Under the pieces are notes generated by a model, which saw only the letters and a list, made by a program, of their open reading frames with translations, did not search any database and was not told the origin of the DNA. The position numbers and the translations under genes were made by a program. Of a DNA stretch of 64,000 bases, positions 35,901 to 50,900 are shown one piece after another (position 1 is the stretch's first letter; each line of letters opens with the position of its first letter). This stretch comes from Nephrocerus scutellatus. Its lineage: Eukaryota > Arthropoda > Insecta > Diptera > Pipunculidae. The stretch covers positions 30,046,669 to 30,110,668 of the forward strand of contig OX352762.1 in assembly GCA_947095585.1 (NCBI GenBank), written 5' to 3'.

Positions 35901-38900
35901 TCATACGCAAATATCCATGACTCGTCACCTGTCACGATCTTGTATACGTGAAGTACCTTCAACGAATTTTTCAAGCATTTGGCGGCACCAATCGACACGA
36001 ACCTTCTTTTGTGCGTCTGTCAAAAATGTGGAATCCAACGTGCACATAGCTCGCGCACCTTTAAATGTTCATGTAGGCTCGTATATACGCTGGTGTTACT
36101 AATGCCTTGATTTCCAGATTAGTCACATGACGATCCTCTTCAATCAGTTTTCTCACAGCATCGATGTTTTTTTTGGCACTACAGCTGTTTTTGGACGACC
36201 TTCACGAGGCTCTTCTTTGAGTGAATTTCGTTCGCGTTTAAATTCTATGTACCAATTATAAACACTAGCCAAGGACGGTGCTTCGTCGCCAAAAGTCGAA
36301 TGAAGTGATTCGAATCACTGTTGTTGATTGAGTTAGCCCCTTTTGAAAGTCGTAAAAATCATCACAAGAAAATTTTCGCGCGATAATTAAATTTTTTCAC
36401 TGAATTCAATTTTTCAAGTAAATAATAAGCAATGTTGCGATGCGAACTGAAAGATTACTTTTGAGAAACATAACCTCCCAAAATGATCTTGACTGGCATA
36501 AAGATTTGCATCGGAAAACACTAATATGTATTATCATTTTCTAAAAACATTTACCGCACCCCTAGTCCATAAAGCAGAATACTAGGCCCTGCTGAAGCAT
36601 TTAAATTTAAAATATTTTTGTCGTGAATTTTTTTATTAAGTTATTTTCTTAATAATTCTAATAACCGTCAATTGTCGCCGTAGGTGAAGTAAATTCTTTC
36701 AATCATGCCAACGAAGCGTAATTAATAGCTCCAATAGTCGTTTGCATCAATCTAGACAATATTTTGTTGCATGTTAGCTTCCATAACATTTATTTTTGTC
36801 ATTGCTTGTATACAATATTATATATATGTATATATTACCAGTTGGTAACCCGGCGTAACTCGGGACCCGCAGACCCCTAAAAGCTAAAAATAACAGGCAT
36901 TGTCTGGCTGCCCCTTACACCCTATTGTAGCCTATAACGTGTTCGATTCGTGAGTTATAGTCGCGAGTTCACACATAAATCCCATGGAAAACGGCATTTT
37001 TTTCCCGAATTTTCAAATTTTCCAGGTTCCTACATTAATCCCCGAACTATTACGAACATTTTAAAAAAATTAACCCAATTGGTCCAGCCGTTTAGTCGTG
37101 AAAAAGTAACAGACACACAGACAGACAGAGTTACTTTCACATTTATAATATTAGCTTATCCATACTAATACAAACAAATATATAAAGCACTGATTTTGAT
37201 AGATGAGAGCTTGGCCTATCCAATTATGTGTACAAATTATTTATTAATACTCATATGAAACACAACGAACTCGTTGTTCAACACATATTTGTATAAAAAT
37301 ATCCTACCCATTAATTTATTTAATATAAGAAACTATTTTTAGGTTTTTCTATAACTTAATGTTTTGTGCTTTTATACAAGACAGTTCGATTCTTTTCTGT
37401 GCCGTAACATGTCGTTTGTTAAGCATTGTCCAATTACATCTTTATAATATGTGATATTATCATCCATTGACATTTTCGCTATCCAATAAGTTCGTATTAG
37501 TATATTCATCGTTACAGAAAATCTTTATTAATTTTTTTTATTGGGGACATTTCAGTGACACATCCAATGGGGTCTTTCAAAATCATTAAAAATTCAAATT
37601 TTTACGCGCACAAATTTTATGTAGATACATTTAATATTGTAAGATGTTTTCTGCGGTAACTTTGTGCAGTGGTATATTTTAAAAAATTAGTGTGTTTTTC
37701 TAGTAGGCTTTTTCCAGAGCCCACTTGAGCACTATTATCTGACGAATTAGAACGCGCCAATTTTAGAACTAATTCGATTTTTTTTAAAAGCTCATCAAGA
37801 TCTAATCTTAGGGCGTAAAATTGATTTATATTGTGCAATAATTTGAATCAAATTTTGAATATTTAATTGATATGTATTTCATGTTATCAATGAAGAACGA
37901 TAATTTTTACTCTTCTTCTTGAATTTGATACAATCCATGCACAAGCAACTTCTTCGAAAGGTAAACAAAACAATCGATATGCCACAATGTTCTACTAATT
38001 TTGAGTAGGCCCAGCGGAGATGCCTATCAATAAGGCGAGTAGGTTTTTAAACAACACAAGAGTATGTGTCGTGTCTCTCGGTACAAGATATGTCGTTTTA
38101 ACCACATTAGAACTGGACATCCTCTATATACTAATTGACTATGTCCCTGACGCACAAAGTGGTTCTAAAACTGATGCCATGTGAATGCGAATCGTAAATG
38201 AAGTTATGTCAAAAGACATGACATCAATTAGCAACACTCGATATTAAGGTTTGCTAGGCGCCTGTTTATTCGTATAACGGGTTGTAGGCAGAGACGGAAA
38301 TTTGTCTCTGAGCACAGGTTCAGTTTGAAAAGGCTTTTAAAGAAACTTATTAACTTTCTTATTCACTTGTTGTTTAATGAGATGATTTCCTTGTAGGAAT
38401 AGGTTCAATTATCCTTATACAGTCAACATAAACATTTCCGTAAAAGCCAAACTAATAAAACAAAAAAAATCGATGCCAAATAGTTTACCAAGACAAATAT
38501 TAAGGTTTGGTTGCCTAAACATATTATTTAAAGTAATATATACCATACCAAATTTTAAAAATGTCTGCACTCTGCTTCAAATTATTTTCATAATAAGGCT
38601 TTAAAAATGCATTTTAAGAAAATCTTATTGACGCACCCAAAAAAAATGTGTACCAATATTGATGCGTACTAAAAGTACAGAAAGTTATTTATAGACAAAT
38701 ACTCAGTTTCTATCACGTTTGATTTATTACCTTACTACCATGGTTTTTCAGCCCACAAAGAAATTCAATGCAACATTTCCTTTGACAATTAAACGAATTA
38801 CATTTAACAATAATTGTATTTTTATTTGCCATTTTATCCACCAGCGATCATTAACCTTGTACACATTCAATTTGAACACAAAAGAAAATTTTCTTTCGGA

Positions 38901-41900
38901 ATTGTAAAAGTTCAAGTACGCGCTGTCTCAAGTATTCGATTGCGTTTACACAACCTGATCCCATCCAACTTCATGGCGGTTTGTCTGCTTTAAAACTTGT
39001 GCGCCATGCAAACAACTGTTGTTGGGTGGTGTTGTGCACACATTTTTAATTTTCTTGGAAATTGCTCGCTCATACATAAATCTCAAAACCATAGTAGGGA
39101 AAGTCGCCCGAATACACATAATATAGGTCAATCTCAATTGGAGCTTAATCGGATATTGCTAAATTTATACGTTTACTTCTCCTTTCGGCCGGGGCCAGCC
39201 TGTAACTGACGGAAAAATCTACAAATCGTTTTTGTAGTGATGTAAAGAAAAAAGAAATATACGTACAATTTTTCATCCAGATTCCTTCTGTTATGGTCAT
39301 TAATGTTGAATGATACAAGACAAAAAAAAACTAAAGCAGACTATAACAATAGGAAGATGGGTTTAATTTATTTTTCTCCTTCCTTATATATTTTCTATTA
39401 AATATCTATACTATTCAGATAGTCGTATCACTCGTATTTTAATGCTTTGTATCTGCAATTCAATTCATTGGCTTATACTCGTATAAGAAATGGAAACCCA
39501 ACGGAAACTACGACCATTTTTGTTCGTTGCGTTTGTCAATTACGCATGTTACTAATAATGTATACATGTTTCTCTTTCCTTGAAATATTTTTATTTTCGG
39601 AATTTGCTAATTGTCCTGACACAACAATTTGAAAATTTTTGGCATAGAGGAGAATTCAAAGAAAATTTTTAAAGAAACCAAAATTAAAATTTGCAGTGAT
39701 AATCACAGTATTTAATTACAAGAAATGTTTTACCCTTACGTCACAGATATAGTGTAATTATTCTCTGATAACATGGACATTACCATTTGAATTCCTCTAG
39801 TGTCGAGTTCTTTCGGGTTAAAAATTATGATGTATACGAGTATCAAAAAAATTTAATGGACATCACTTTTTCATATACTTTCAGGACAAAAACCGTGAAC
39901 GTTTTTTGATCTACATCAAAAATTAAAATTAAATTAAAATGCGTATTTTTTCTTTTATTTTAACTAACACCAGCATAGAATTATGCATGCGCAAGTATAG
40001 GGTTTTTCAATAAGGGCGACGCATTTTGGTACTATTTTATACTCCGGTTTTACTCCGGTTTTGTTTTGGAGTTTTAACTATAATTTAATCATAGAACAAA
40101 ACACGCTTCAACAACGTCTACAAATTATCCAAATTTTTTATCAAAGTAACCGTTTGGATGCGACAACTACGTACCATAATCATTCACAGCAATGAAGTCC
40201 ATTTCTGACTTAGCAACCTAAAGCCATTCCGCGAAAATTTTATTGTAGAGGCGTCATTGGTTCGTATTTCTTTTTAAACAAAAATAACCAATCCGTTACG
40301 GTTAATTGAAACCGTTACCGTGATAATGCTGACTGGTTTTGACGGCCTAAAATGGAAGAATTAGACTTGGCCGAGAAGTTATTTCAGCGGGACGGCTCCA
40401 CATGCCACACATTGATTTATTGAAATCGAAGCTCGATTCGCGGGTTATTTCCAGAAATGGAATAGTCAATTGGCCGCCTCAATCATTCGATTATAAGCCT
40501 TTAGACTTTTTTCTTGCCAATAAGCCACAGACTTTAGAAGCTCTCAGAGCCAACATCGAACGCGAAATTACTGAAATACATATCTGCCAATACCAAGCGT
40601 TTCCGTTGAGGACATTTGAATGATAAGTTTTCCTCAATTAATGTCATCTCTATTGTACTTTCATCTATATGTATATATAAATAAAAATGAAATGAAAGTT
40701 TGTTTGCTTGTTATTTATGGAAACTCACATTTACCAACCGATTTTTATGAAATTTTCAATGTATATTAATGGCAGGTGTAGGAAGGTTATAAGCACCTAT
40801 TTCCCCCTACCAACCAATTTTTATGAGATTCTCGATGCATATTATTGGCAGTGGGGGAACGTTTTAGGCTAACAATTAATGAACAATAATTAAAAGTTAA
40901 TGAACAACCAACGACGTTTTATGCGTTCTTTTTTGTAAAACAAGTGTTTTTCTTTCTCTCTTTCGTTATGTAATATATTATAACTAACCTACTTGGCTGA
41001 AATGGTTTGTTGCCGCACTTAGCTCTACTGTGATAAGTTATTCATTCCAGTTAAATTTTTCTATTTTATGGAACGTTAACATTGCTGCTACATTATGATA
41101 GATTTCTCCGTAAAATTATTTTTTCTCGAATCCAATTTTGTTAACCCAAATTATCGTCCTTTTCCATGTCTTGCTAAGGCGGCCAACTCGGCGGCTTCCT
41201 TGTGGATTGCAGTCCAGCGCTAGTTTCGTAATATCGTCCGCTGGCTTTCTCAAAGTGTGGCTAATCCAGATCTATTTTCGTCGTCTGATGGTGATCGCGA
41301 TTGCTTCCTGCTGCGTTAATCTCCACAAGTCTTGATTGGTGATAATGTCCAGCCATCTTATTCTCAGTATCCTCCTTAAGCACTAGTTGACGAAGACTTG
41401 GGGGCTCGTCGCAATTGACCCTGTGACTTTCCACGTTTCGCAGCTATACAAGAGTACTGAGAAAACGTTAGATCTGAAGATCGTTAGCTTCAGATTCCGG
41501 GAGATTTGCGAGTATTTCCAGGTATTATTTAGCATACTATACGAGTGTCGCGCCTTGTTTACAAGAGAGCTCACATCCGAGTCAGCACCAACATTTTTTA
41601 TCATCCAGCTGCCCAAATAACAGAACTTATCAACTTCCTCTATCTGATGTCAGCCAATCGAGAGATCACATGTTCCACTAGTGTTAACGCGAAGTAGTTT
41701 TTTTTTGAGACGTTAATTTTTAAACCCACTTTGTTAGCGTGGAGTCTAGTGAATTTAATTTTCGCTCCATGTCAGATATCATCGGCATAGTCCAGGTCTT
41801 CTAGGCGGTGAAAAACATTCCATGGCAAACCCGATGAATTACGGGTTACTATTTTCATCACCCAGTCGATGACAATTGTGAAAAGCAATGGTGAGAGGGT

Positions 41901-44900
41901 GCAACCTTGCTTGAATCCCGAGTAGATTTTGAAAGGTGAGCCAAGTCGCCGTACAGCTCCTTAATGATGTTATTGAGTTTTAATTTACACAAATTTAATT
42001 TTTTTCGATTCAAAATACTTAATATGTTATTTGAAATGTATGATACAATTTTAGATGCACAATTTAGATTTTGTATCTTTTTTTCCTAAAATCCTTAATT
42101 TAGTTGTTTTTTTTTTGTATTGTATAAAATTTTATCCTGCATCATTTTTTCATTCGTTTGCTTCTACGAGGATTTTATACGAGTACACACCCAAGATAAT
42201 ATGTTCCAGTTGAATGCACTCAACTTGTCAACAACCATTCTTCCTTCTTCTTGCTGGAGTTTCTTTTCAATGGGTTTCATCGGCATTTTGTTGTTGGGAA
42301 AGGGGTGTCTTCATGGAAAAATTTAGTCATTTCTTCTATTACTATCGTCCTCTTTTACCACTTAGGACTTTATTACGATTAGGTCTGTTGTTAATTCACA
42401 AGTAGTATAAGTAAAATGAACAGTCCCATTATTCATTTACTCATCAAGAACACATAGACTGTGTCTTAATTGTTTGTTCACTTATTGGACTGAAGTTCAT
42501 AAATAGGCATTTATTTCCAAAAAATTAAAAAAGTGTCAGTTACAAATCCATGCGGGTGTTTAGTTAGATTACCAAGTTTTGTATGGCTTCAGTTAAAAAA
42601 ACTGAGGATTTCAAAGCAAATGGCAATCTTGCTTCACCTATTTTGAATTTAATTCCACATTTACCATATGTTAGATTTTAAAACTAAAACTACAAAAATG
42701 TATGTCAAGGTAAACTTTATTCAACATATGTTCAAAACATTTTTCCGACTGGCGCCATCCATGCACGAAATCTGTTTGCTCGCTCCGAAGGCAGACCAAC
42801 AAATAATTATCTGTGAATTCGTAATGAACGGTAATGAATGTTTGAATAGAATCATTACATTTCGATGATTGATAATATTTATTGAGACGAATAAGAATAA
42901 TATGAGTTGTCCTTTACAACAGAAAAGAAAAATATTTTTAAAGAATTACGAATGTAACACACTTGAAGGACAAAATTTGACTAAGTTTCTTAGTGATGAT
43001 GCGTGGAAACTCTTTATAGATTTATTGCCATTACCTTTTGAAAACATGTCAAGGCATTTTTTCGATGGTGCACTTATGGTATGATGTCTGCCCATATGAG
43101 GCTATGGCTCGTAAATAAACTCTGAAAAGTTACTTGAGAGTAACTCTATACATTTAAGAATTTTCGAAATAATTCTCTCACTTTGAGATCCTTTTTAACC
43201 ACCTTCCACATGACTTATAGAGAGGAAATTTTGTTAGTGTCTGTCCAAAATAGCAATTTTTATATTTCACACGCGACACGCGTTTTTTTTCGACTTTTTT
43301 GAGGTCTTTTTTAACCAACTTCCACATGACCTAGAGAGCTGTCTAAGTCCAAAATAGCACTTTTTTATATTCCACGTATGACGCATGTCACGTTTCGCGT
43401 GTAGCACGTGCGATGGTTTCAAATTGCGCCATATTCTCGTTTTTTGAGGTCTTTTTTAACCACCTTTCCCATTTTGATATCCCATTTTGATGCTTGTCGC
43501 GAGTCGCGTGTGGCGGCGTGTGAAGCGTGGAAAAAGTAAATTCTTTGAAAAAGCTCCGACCTCAAAAACAGATATTTTGGCGATTATTACCAAATAATAA
43601 ACAATTGTGTGGCGTGTTTCGATGCATATATAAAAGATAGATACTGTTAGTACATTTTCGGAAAGTAATCTCAGAATTCACCGAATTTTGTATGACCGCG
43701 AAGCAAACACAAGACACAACAATCAACCTGATAAAATGAAAAATCACATCAAAATAGCGCGAGCGCGGCTTCTTGATTTTTATAATTTCATGTCTGTATG
43801 AGTATGGCATCAAGATTTGTGATATTTGATTAAATAAAAAATAATAATTCCTTTGTGCCAATAAAATAGGAAACATGTATTGAAATAACCAATTTTTGGA
43901 TTTGTTTGTGCCAAAGAACACCCCACGCATAAGTCAAAAGAAGTTATTGTTGTTGCTGTCAAATTCTGGCTCTGTTGTTTTTAACTTATTCGCTTATCGC
44001 TTATTTTTTGTAGAAAAAGAGCAAAGGGAGTTAAAATAGCTTACACTAACACCCAAAAAAGTAAGAAAACATTTTTACATTTAAAAAAAAAAGCAAAAAA
44101 GTTGTTAACTGTTTGTTTAGTTAACCGCAAGTTGCTCTGTTATTTCACAACTATTTACTCTCAAACGGATACAGTAAAAAAAAACTTTTTTTGTGCAGTA
44201 TGAAAAAAAAAACATAATTCTGTTTTTAATTTCAAATTTCACTTTTTTGGTTTGTGTATAACCCTATATTGGTACGAACGTACCGAGGCGACGAGGTAAC
44301 GTCGACTCGGGACACTATCTTGCTGGTGAGGTGCACCGAGCGCGGATTGCATCATCATGAAAGACGACATCCGCGAATCAGATTCGAGTCTACACGGCTG
44401 CCCTTCGCAACGAAGAGACCAGAAATAACTATGGTCAAGCGATAGACTCGCCCTAAAGGCAGAGAGAGAGTAAGTCCTGGGGGTGAGATATCGAGCGTAG
44501 AAGAGAAATGGATCGATGACGAATACTCGTAGAACGCGGACACGCGAAGATGAATATAAAGAGCTCAGAAGATATGAAAAAACAGTTCACCGGCGAAAGA
44601 AAGCTTCGTAGACATCGTTGGTAGAAACCCAAGAGCACAGGAAGCTTTCATCCATAGTGAGCAGGCGGCACGAAAACTTGGGCTGTACATAAATGAAAAC
44701 AAAACAAAGTACATGGTGGTCAAACGATAAATCGGCTCAAAAACAAAAGTCTCGGTGGTGTGCCACTAGTTTGTGTGCGCCGGGGATTTTCAATTAAAAA
44801 AGTCTGAAATCCAAAATATTTGTCTCTACACAGAAGCAGGTGCTTGAATATACCAATTCTAAAATTTAACTCAGCCTTTCCCATACGAATGCGAAAGCAA

Positions 44901-47900
44901 TGGAAGCAGACAGCATTATCTGACCGTAGAGACCGGACCGAACAGTCCACGCCAAAAAGTTCACAAAAATAAAAAAAAATTAGTAAGTTTTAAAGAATTT
45001 TAATCTCTCTCTACAATTATTTGACTATTAGCTAAATGCCAAATCTAAATAACTTACGGACAGAGCCGCAGACATGCAGGCAGATGTCCACTAACTCATT
45101 CGCAAATCGGAAAATTCGTTACTCAGCTGTTTTGGTTTTATTCTGGAAGTTTTTTTCTGTTTATTTATTGATTTTCTCTTCTTTATTTATCACATGGTGC
45201 TCATCATTTTCTTGTGAAGTTAATAAAAATAAACATGGTTTATCATTCAAAATTTGTATATTTTTTTTTGTTGTATTTTTATTTGTGTATCTTGTAATTG
45301 CCATACGGTACTTTGTTTTCATACAATTTTGTAGCTTTTTTGACCGAACAGGAAGTATTTCCGGGATAACAGTATGTATACACGATTATGTATTTATATA
45401 TTAAATATATAACTGTAGGTTGCTCTTTGCCAAATAATATTTTTATGTTATACCTAAGTTCGATTCTTATTCAAAGAGTAGGAATGGCATTTGCCATAGG
45501 AACCGGAAATACATATAAGAATACAAAGAAATTTAGGTAGTTTGGCCAATGCCATAAAAATCATATGTACCTATATTCGAATGCTACATTTCAACTAAAA
45601 CATTTTTAATATTGAGTAGCTTTAAATAAACATCTTTTTTTTGTTGCAGGGCATTTACATTTCTTCATTAAGTATTTCAGTTACTTGATTTAATTGTGAA
45701 TATATAATATATTTATTATATGTATATATATGTATTATGAATATATATATATTATAAATATATAAATATTATGAATATATATATATTATGAATATATATA
45801 TACCCTTTTCTTACAAAAGTTAAAAATAAATTAGTTTGCAAATGTTTTTAACACAATTTTTTTATCTGTCGTAATGCATTGTATTAATAATCTATTCCAT
45901 GCAAAAATACACTGTGATATTAAACTGCAACCACAGGACCTAAAAGACTTGTCTCCGGTTTCTCTCTTAAATATAATAACCACGAAAATGTAAAAAAATT
46001 GTAAAACCTTCCAAATTTTTTGTTGCTTGCCAGTCAGTACTGAACACTCTATAGGACAGATCCAATTTCCTAGTCTACATCTAAAGTTTAGGTGAGCTTG
46101 GTATACAGAAAAATCCGCTGAACAAGTATTTATGGTATTTCCCAATAGTTCTGAACAGATGTTCTGCAACGCTGTCTTTACAATTGCATAACCTTCTTCT
46201 TAATATATTCTACTCTTTCGGACTCTGAAAAGCTTAAAAGTTTAAAAACAGCAAGAACATGTTAGCTAATAAAAATACATTTTTAATACAAAACGTTTAA
46301 AACGAGTATTGTGCGTAGTAGTTTGCTTTGATCTGAAACAAATTGCATACTAGCGTTGAATTAATTTTTTTTTCGATTTATTGTCTTTTTTTTGCGATTT
46401 GTCAATGTTCATCCTGTTCTGAGATATGTTTAAAGTTTCAAATCTCTAGCTCAATGGGAAGTTAGTTTAAATCAATAACAAAATTCCACCTGCACAGACA
46501 GACATACACGAAAGCGAACTAATAAAAACGTTTGAAAAAGACGAGCTGTCGTCTCCTGATTTGTTGGTACACCTCACCAGTCTATTCATCAATTTGGTGA
46601 AAGCGAAGCTGTTGTTTGGAAGTCAATCCAAGTTGTTTTGGACGGTTCCATTTCGGAAATGGAAGCCGCATATTTTCCGGCTTTCCTTAAGGCACCGCTT
46701 CGTTACCGACAGATTTACATTACTGATCTCTTGTCTTATACTTCTAATTCAATTCATTCTTTCGCTGAGGACTGGTCTCTCAGTTTCTCATATAAGTTTG
46801 AGTAGCGTTTCTCCTATTCGCTGGCAAATAATACTTAAGCAACCACGTATGTTAAACACGTTAATTTCTGGTCATAATAGGTTAGAATAAGCGCAATGTA
46901 ACATTGAGTTTGCAGTTGCGAATTTATTTTGATCTGTCGGTTGGGAACTTAATATGAAACGGAACTTTTGTATGTATGTACGAGTACGTACATCTATCTA
47001 AATATTAAGAACTTTTCCATACAGTCTTAATTAAGTCTTTTGAACTTGAAAACAAACACAGAACTAATTATAATTATTGAAATCCTTACAACCGGCGCGG
47101 AAAACTCATCGGAGAATTCCTCATTAGAGGTTTGCCTTGTGCACTTAAAAATTATCAAACTAATTTGCCGCCGTCTTGACTGACACACGGACGTATACAT
47201 ATTATGTGTACAAACACGGAATCGAATAGATCTAAGCATCATTGAAACAAAAAACCCATTTGCCTTGAATGTGTCATGTCTGCGACATGTACTCGTATAA
47301 GTGTTTTAATGAGTAAATATTAATACTTTTTGTAGTTTTTGATTTGCCTTAGTCGGATTAAATTTTATGTTGTATACAGGGTCCGGCGATCGAAGTGTTA
47401 CTAACTTTACGCTGCTGTATCTTTCAAACGTTAGTCTGTTATGTTGTTTACAAGTCTACGAAAGCATATCGATATACGTCGTATATCAAAGGAATATCAA
47501 ACATAGAATTCGAACGTAACAGTTTGATTAGACTTTTTTTGGCTGGAAAGTCACAACCAGCTGTGGCCAAACAGCTCCAGCAAAACGCAACATCGCCAGA
47601 AATGGTTCGCAAAGTGAAGGCATGAATTAAGCGAATTCCATGGTAAATTACGAAAAACTGGCAAATTATCTGCACGTTCTCTTTTTTTAAATTCCCTACA
47701 TTAACTTCTCGTGCCCGTGGCTTGCTAACTTGCTGGCTGACTTGCTGGCTGGCTGGCTGGTGGGTAGAATCTTGTGATCAATTTTTAACCCACTTCCCAA
47801 AGCCCGATTTTATTGAAATTTTGCACACATGTGTATTTCCGGAGACAACACTTTCTATTAAAATTTGTAAAAATTTTGGAGACCCCGGGCCCCGGGTTCG

Positions 47901-50900
47901 TGGGGCCCCATAATTTTTTTTATAAAATTAACCCTATTTTCTTCAAATTTTACATATATATTTACGTGTGTATCCGATTGGCAACGTTTTTTGTAAAAAA
48001 TTTCGAGACCCCATTGGCCCCATACATTTTTTAAAAAAAAAATTAACCCGATTTTCTCCAAATTTAATACACATGTGTGTCTCCGATGGATAACACTTTT
48101 TGTAAAAATTTTGGAAACCGGTTTATTTCCGGTGACAATACTTTCTATTAAAATTTGAGTGTGCTCGGGCCCCGGGGTCGGGGGCTCCCCTACAAATTTT
48201 ATAAAAAAAAGGACCCGATTTGGTTCAAATTTTATACACATGTGTATATCCGATAGACAACACTTTTTCTAAAAACTTGGAAGTGATCGGGACCCGGAGT
48301 CGGGGGGCACACATACAAATTTTATTAAAAAATTACCCGATTTTCTTCAAATACACGTGTGTATCTCCGATGGACAAACAACCCCGGGGTCGTGATAAAT
48401 TTTGTAAAAAAGTACCCGATTTTCTTCAAAATTTATACGCATGTGTATCTCCAATGGATAACACTTTTTGTAAAAATTTGGAAATGATCGGGCTCTGGGA
48501 CCCATACAAATTTTGGAAAAAAAAGTTGCCGATTGTCTTAAAATTTTATACACGAGTGTATCTTCGACGGACAACGATTTTTGTAAAAATTTGGAAGTGG
48601 CCACAGGGCCGAGGAGCTTCCACATAAATTTTTAAAAATTATCACGTCTGGAATTTTTGGAACCATGCCATTTCTTAAGCGATTTGTATGAAATTCGGTA
48701 TGTAGGACTAAGATGCGACTTGTTCCTATGGAAATTCTGGAATATGGTCATTAGTAGAATTTTGGGAACTAAGCAATTTCTTAAGTGATTTGTATAAAAT
48801 TCGGCATGTACGACTAAGATGCGACTGTGCGACTTGTTCCTATGGAAATTCTGAGATATGGCCAATATGGTCTGGAATTTTAGAAACTAAGCAATTTCTT
48901 AAGGTATTTGTATAAAATTCGGTATTTAGGACTAAGATGCGACTGTAAGACTTGTTCATTTGGAAGTTCTGGGATATGGTCATTAGTAGGGTCTGGAATA
49001 TTGGGAACTATGTCATTTCTTAACCGATTTGTATGAAATTCGGTATGTAGAACTGAGATGCGACTATAAGACTGTTCATATGAAAATTCTGAGATATGGC
49101 CAATAAGGTCTGGTATTTTGGGAACTATCCATTTTGATTTTGAGATGTTCGCCCGTGTATCTGTCTCACAGACAAGAAGATCTTCGGTTTTTTTTTCTTA
49201 CGTTCGGGGCAGATGTTGTCACGCTCGAGTCCCGCCACCGTGTATCCGACACAGACTACCCTTTTTAAATTCTCTATATTAACTTCACTTGCCCGTGTGT
49301 TTGTGGGTTTGTGGATTTGTGTGTCATGGAATCTTGCGATCAATTTTTGACCCATTTCCCAAAGTCCTATTTTATTGAAATTTTGCACACATGCATATCT
49401 CCGATGACAACACTTTCTATTAAAATTTGAGGACCCTCGGGCCTCGGGGTCGGGGTTTTACAAAATTTTACTCGATTTTCTTCAAATCTAATACACATGT
49501 GTATCTCCGATAGACAACACTTTTTGTAAAAAATTTGGAGACCCCGGGCCCGGGTTCGTGGAGCCCCATAACTTTTTTTAAAAAAATTAACCCGGTTTTC
49601 TTTAAATTTTATATACGTTTGTATCTCCGATGAAAAACACTTTTTGTAAAAAATTTTTCTTCAAATTTTAACACATACCCATCTCCTATTAGAGAATTTA
49701 CATGAAAAATTGTATTTTTATGGGTTGTTTTTTTACTTTATATACATATAATTTACAAATAGTTATTATGAAAATTTTCGAACTCGGGATTTTTGCAGAT
49801 TTCTGTCTCTGTCTGTTTGTTTGTTTGTTTTTTCATCCCCATCGATTCAGCCGTCTGGGCTGTAGAGTGGACACAGACAGACAGAGAGAGATTTTTTATT
49901 TTTCGCTTTTTCTGACTTACACTGATACGGAAATGGGTAAATCTGCAAAAAACCCGAGTTCAAAATTTTTCATGATAACTATACTTTAAATAGTTTATTC
50001 CTATAGGTTTTAACTTTTAGAAAGACTCATGTATGTAATTCTCTTCCATGTTCACATATTATGACGCATTTGATTTGCTCTCCCATGGTAAAAAAAATGT
50101 TCATTGTGATAGAGTTTTTATATGCGAATCAAAGAGTGCAAATCGAACGTGTCATTAAATATGCTTAATTGAAGGGGAATCCCCTCTTATAAATTTTCTC
50201 TCCACGTATTGCGATATCTTTAGTACTTTCTAGATGAATTCCCACTTTCGTAGGCACTTTGCACCTAGTTCTCAAAAAATTTAATTTGATGAACGCAGTT
50301 TTATTTGTTCATGCTAGGTTAATTTTTAACGTGTCTTTGATTTTAAAATTGTGATTTTTGATTAATTGAGTTTTGCTGTTTATTTAAAATGGTTAAAAGA
50401 GATCGGGTGTGCGGGAATTTTTTAAGAAAAATCGAATTTTTTCTCAGTGCAATACTCGCAAAAATGAATACAAGAGCAGTGACAATACATATAACTTGTC
50501 AGATTAATTTTTATAATAAAGAAAGAGTTGTATTTAAAGATAAAAACATGTAAATGTAAAAAAAACTTCATTTTTCGGGTACAAAACTTTTATGTATACA
50601 TCGACAAATGCCACATGCGTCACACTACCGCACACGACACACGCGCAATAATTTTAGATCCATATGACGTGTGTAAGTTGGTTAAAAATGACCTCAAAGA
50701 AGTTAAAAAAAACACATTTCCTCTTTCCACTTTCTATTAATTCATACGCGCCACAAGCGACTTGCCATACGTTTCAAACGTGAGATGTTAGAAAAAACCC
50801 ATAATGCTCACAAAATTTCAACTCTCTAGGTCGCGTGAAAGGTCAAAGCTCAAAAAGTCAAGAAAAACCGACAGACAGACAAAGTCAAGTTATATAAAAG

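Noticed and set aside
42120..42405. Hydrophobic short ORFs resembling a membrane peptide
   Set aside because: No ATG in good context and no signals around; two overlapping frames are both hydrophobic because of T-rich DNA.
43562..43930. Minus-strand 122-codon ORF
   Set aside because: Overlaps the end of repeat B and T/A-rich DNA; no recognisable protein.
45036..45404. Hydrophobic 122-codon plus-strand ORF
   Set aside because: Its Phe/Leu/Ile richness comes from T-rich DNA; no domain pattern or regulatory context.
48645..49130. CRISPR-like array
   Set aside because: Direct units of 106-121 bp without spacers, in a eukaryotic genome; a tandem repeat.
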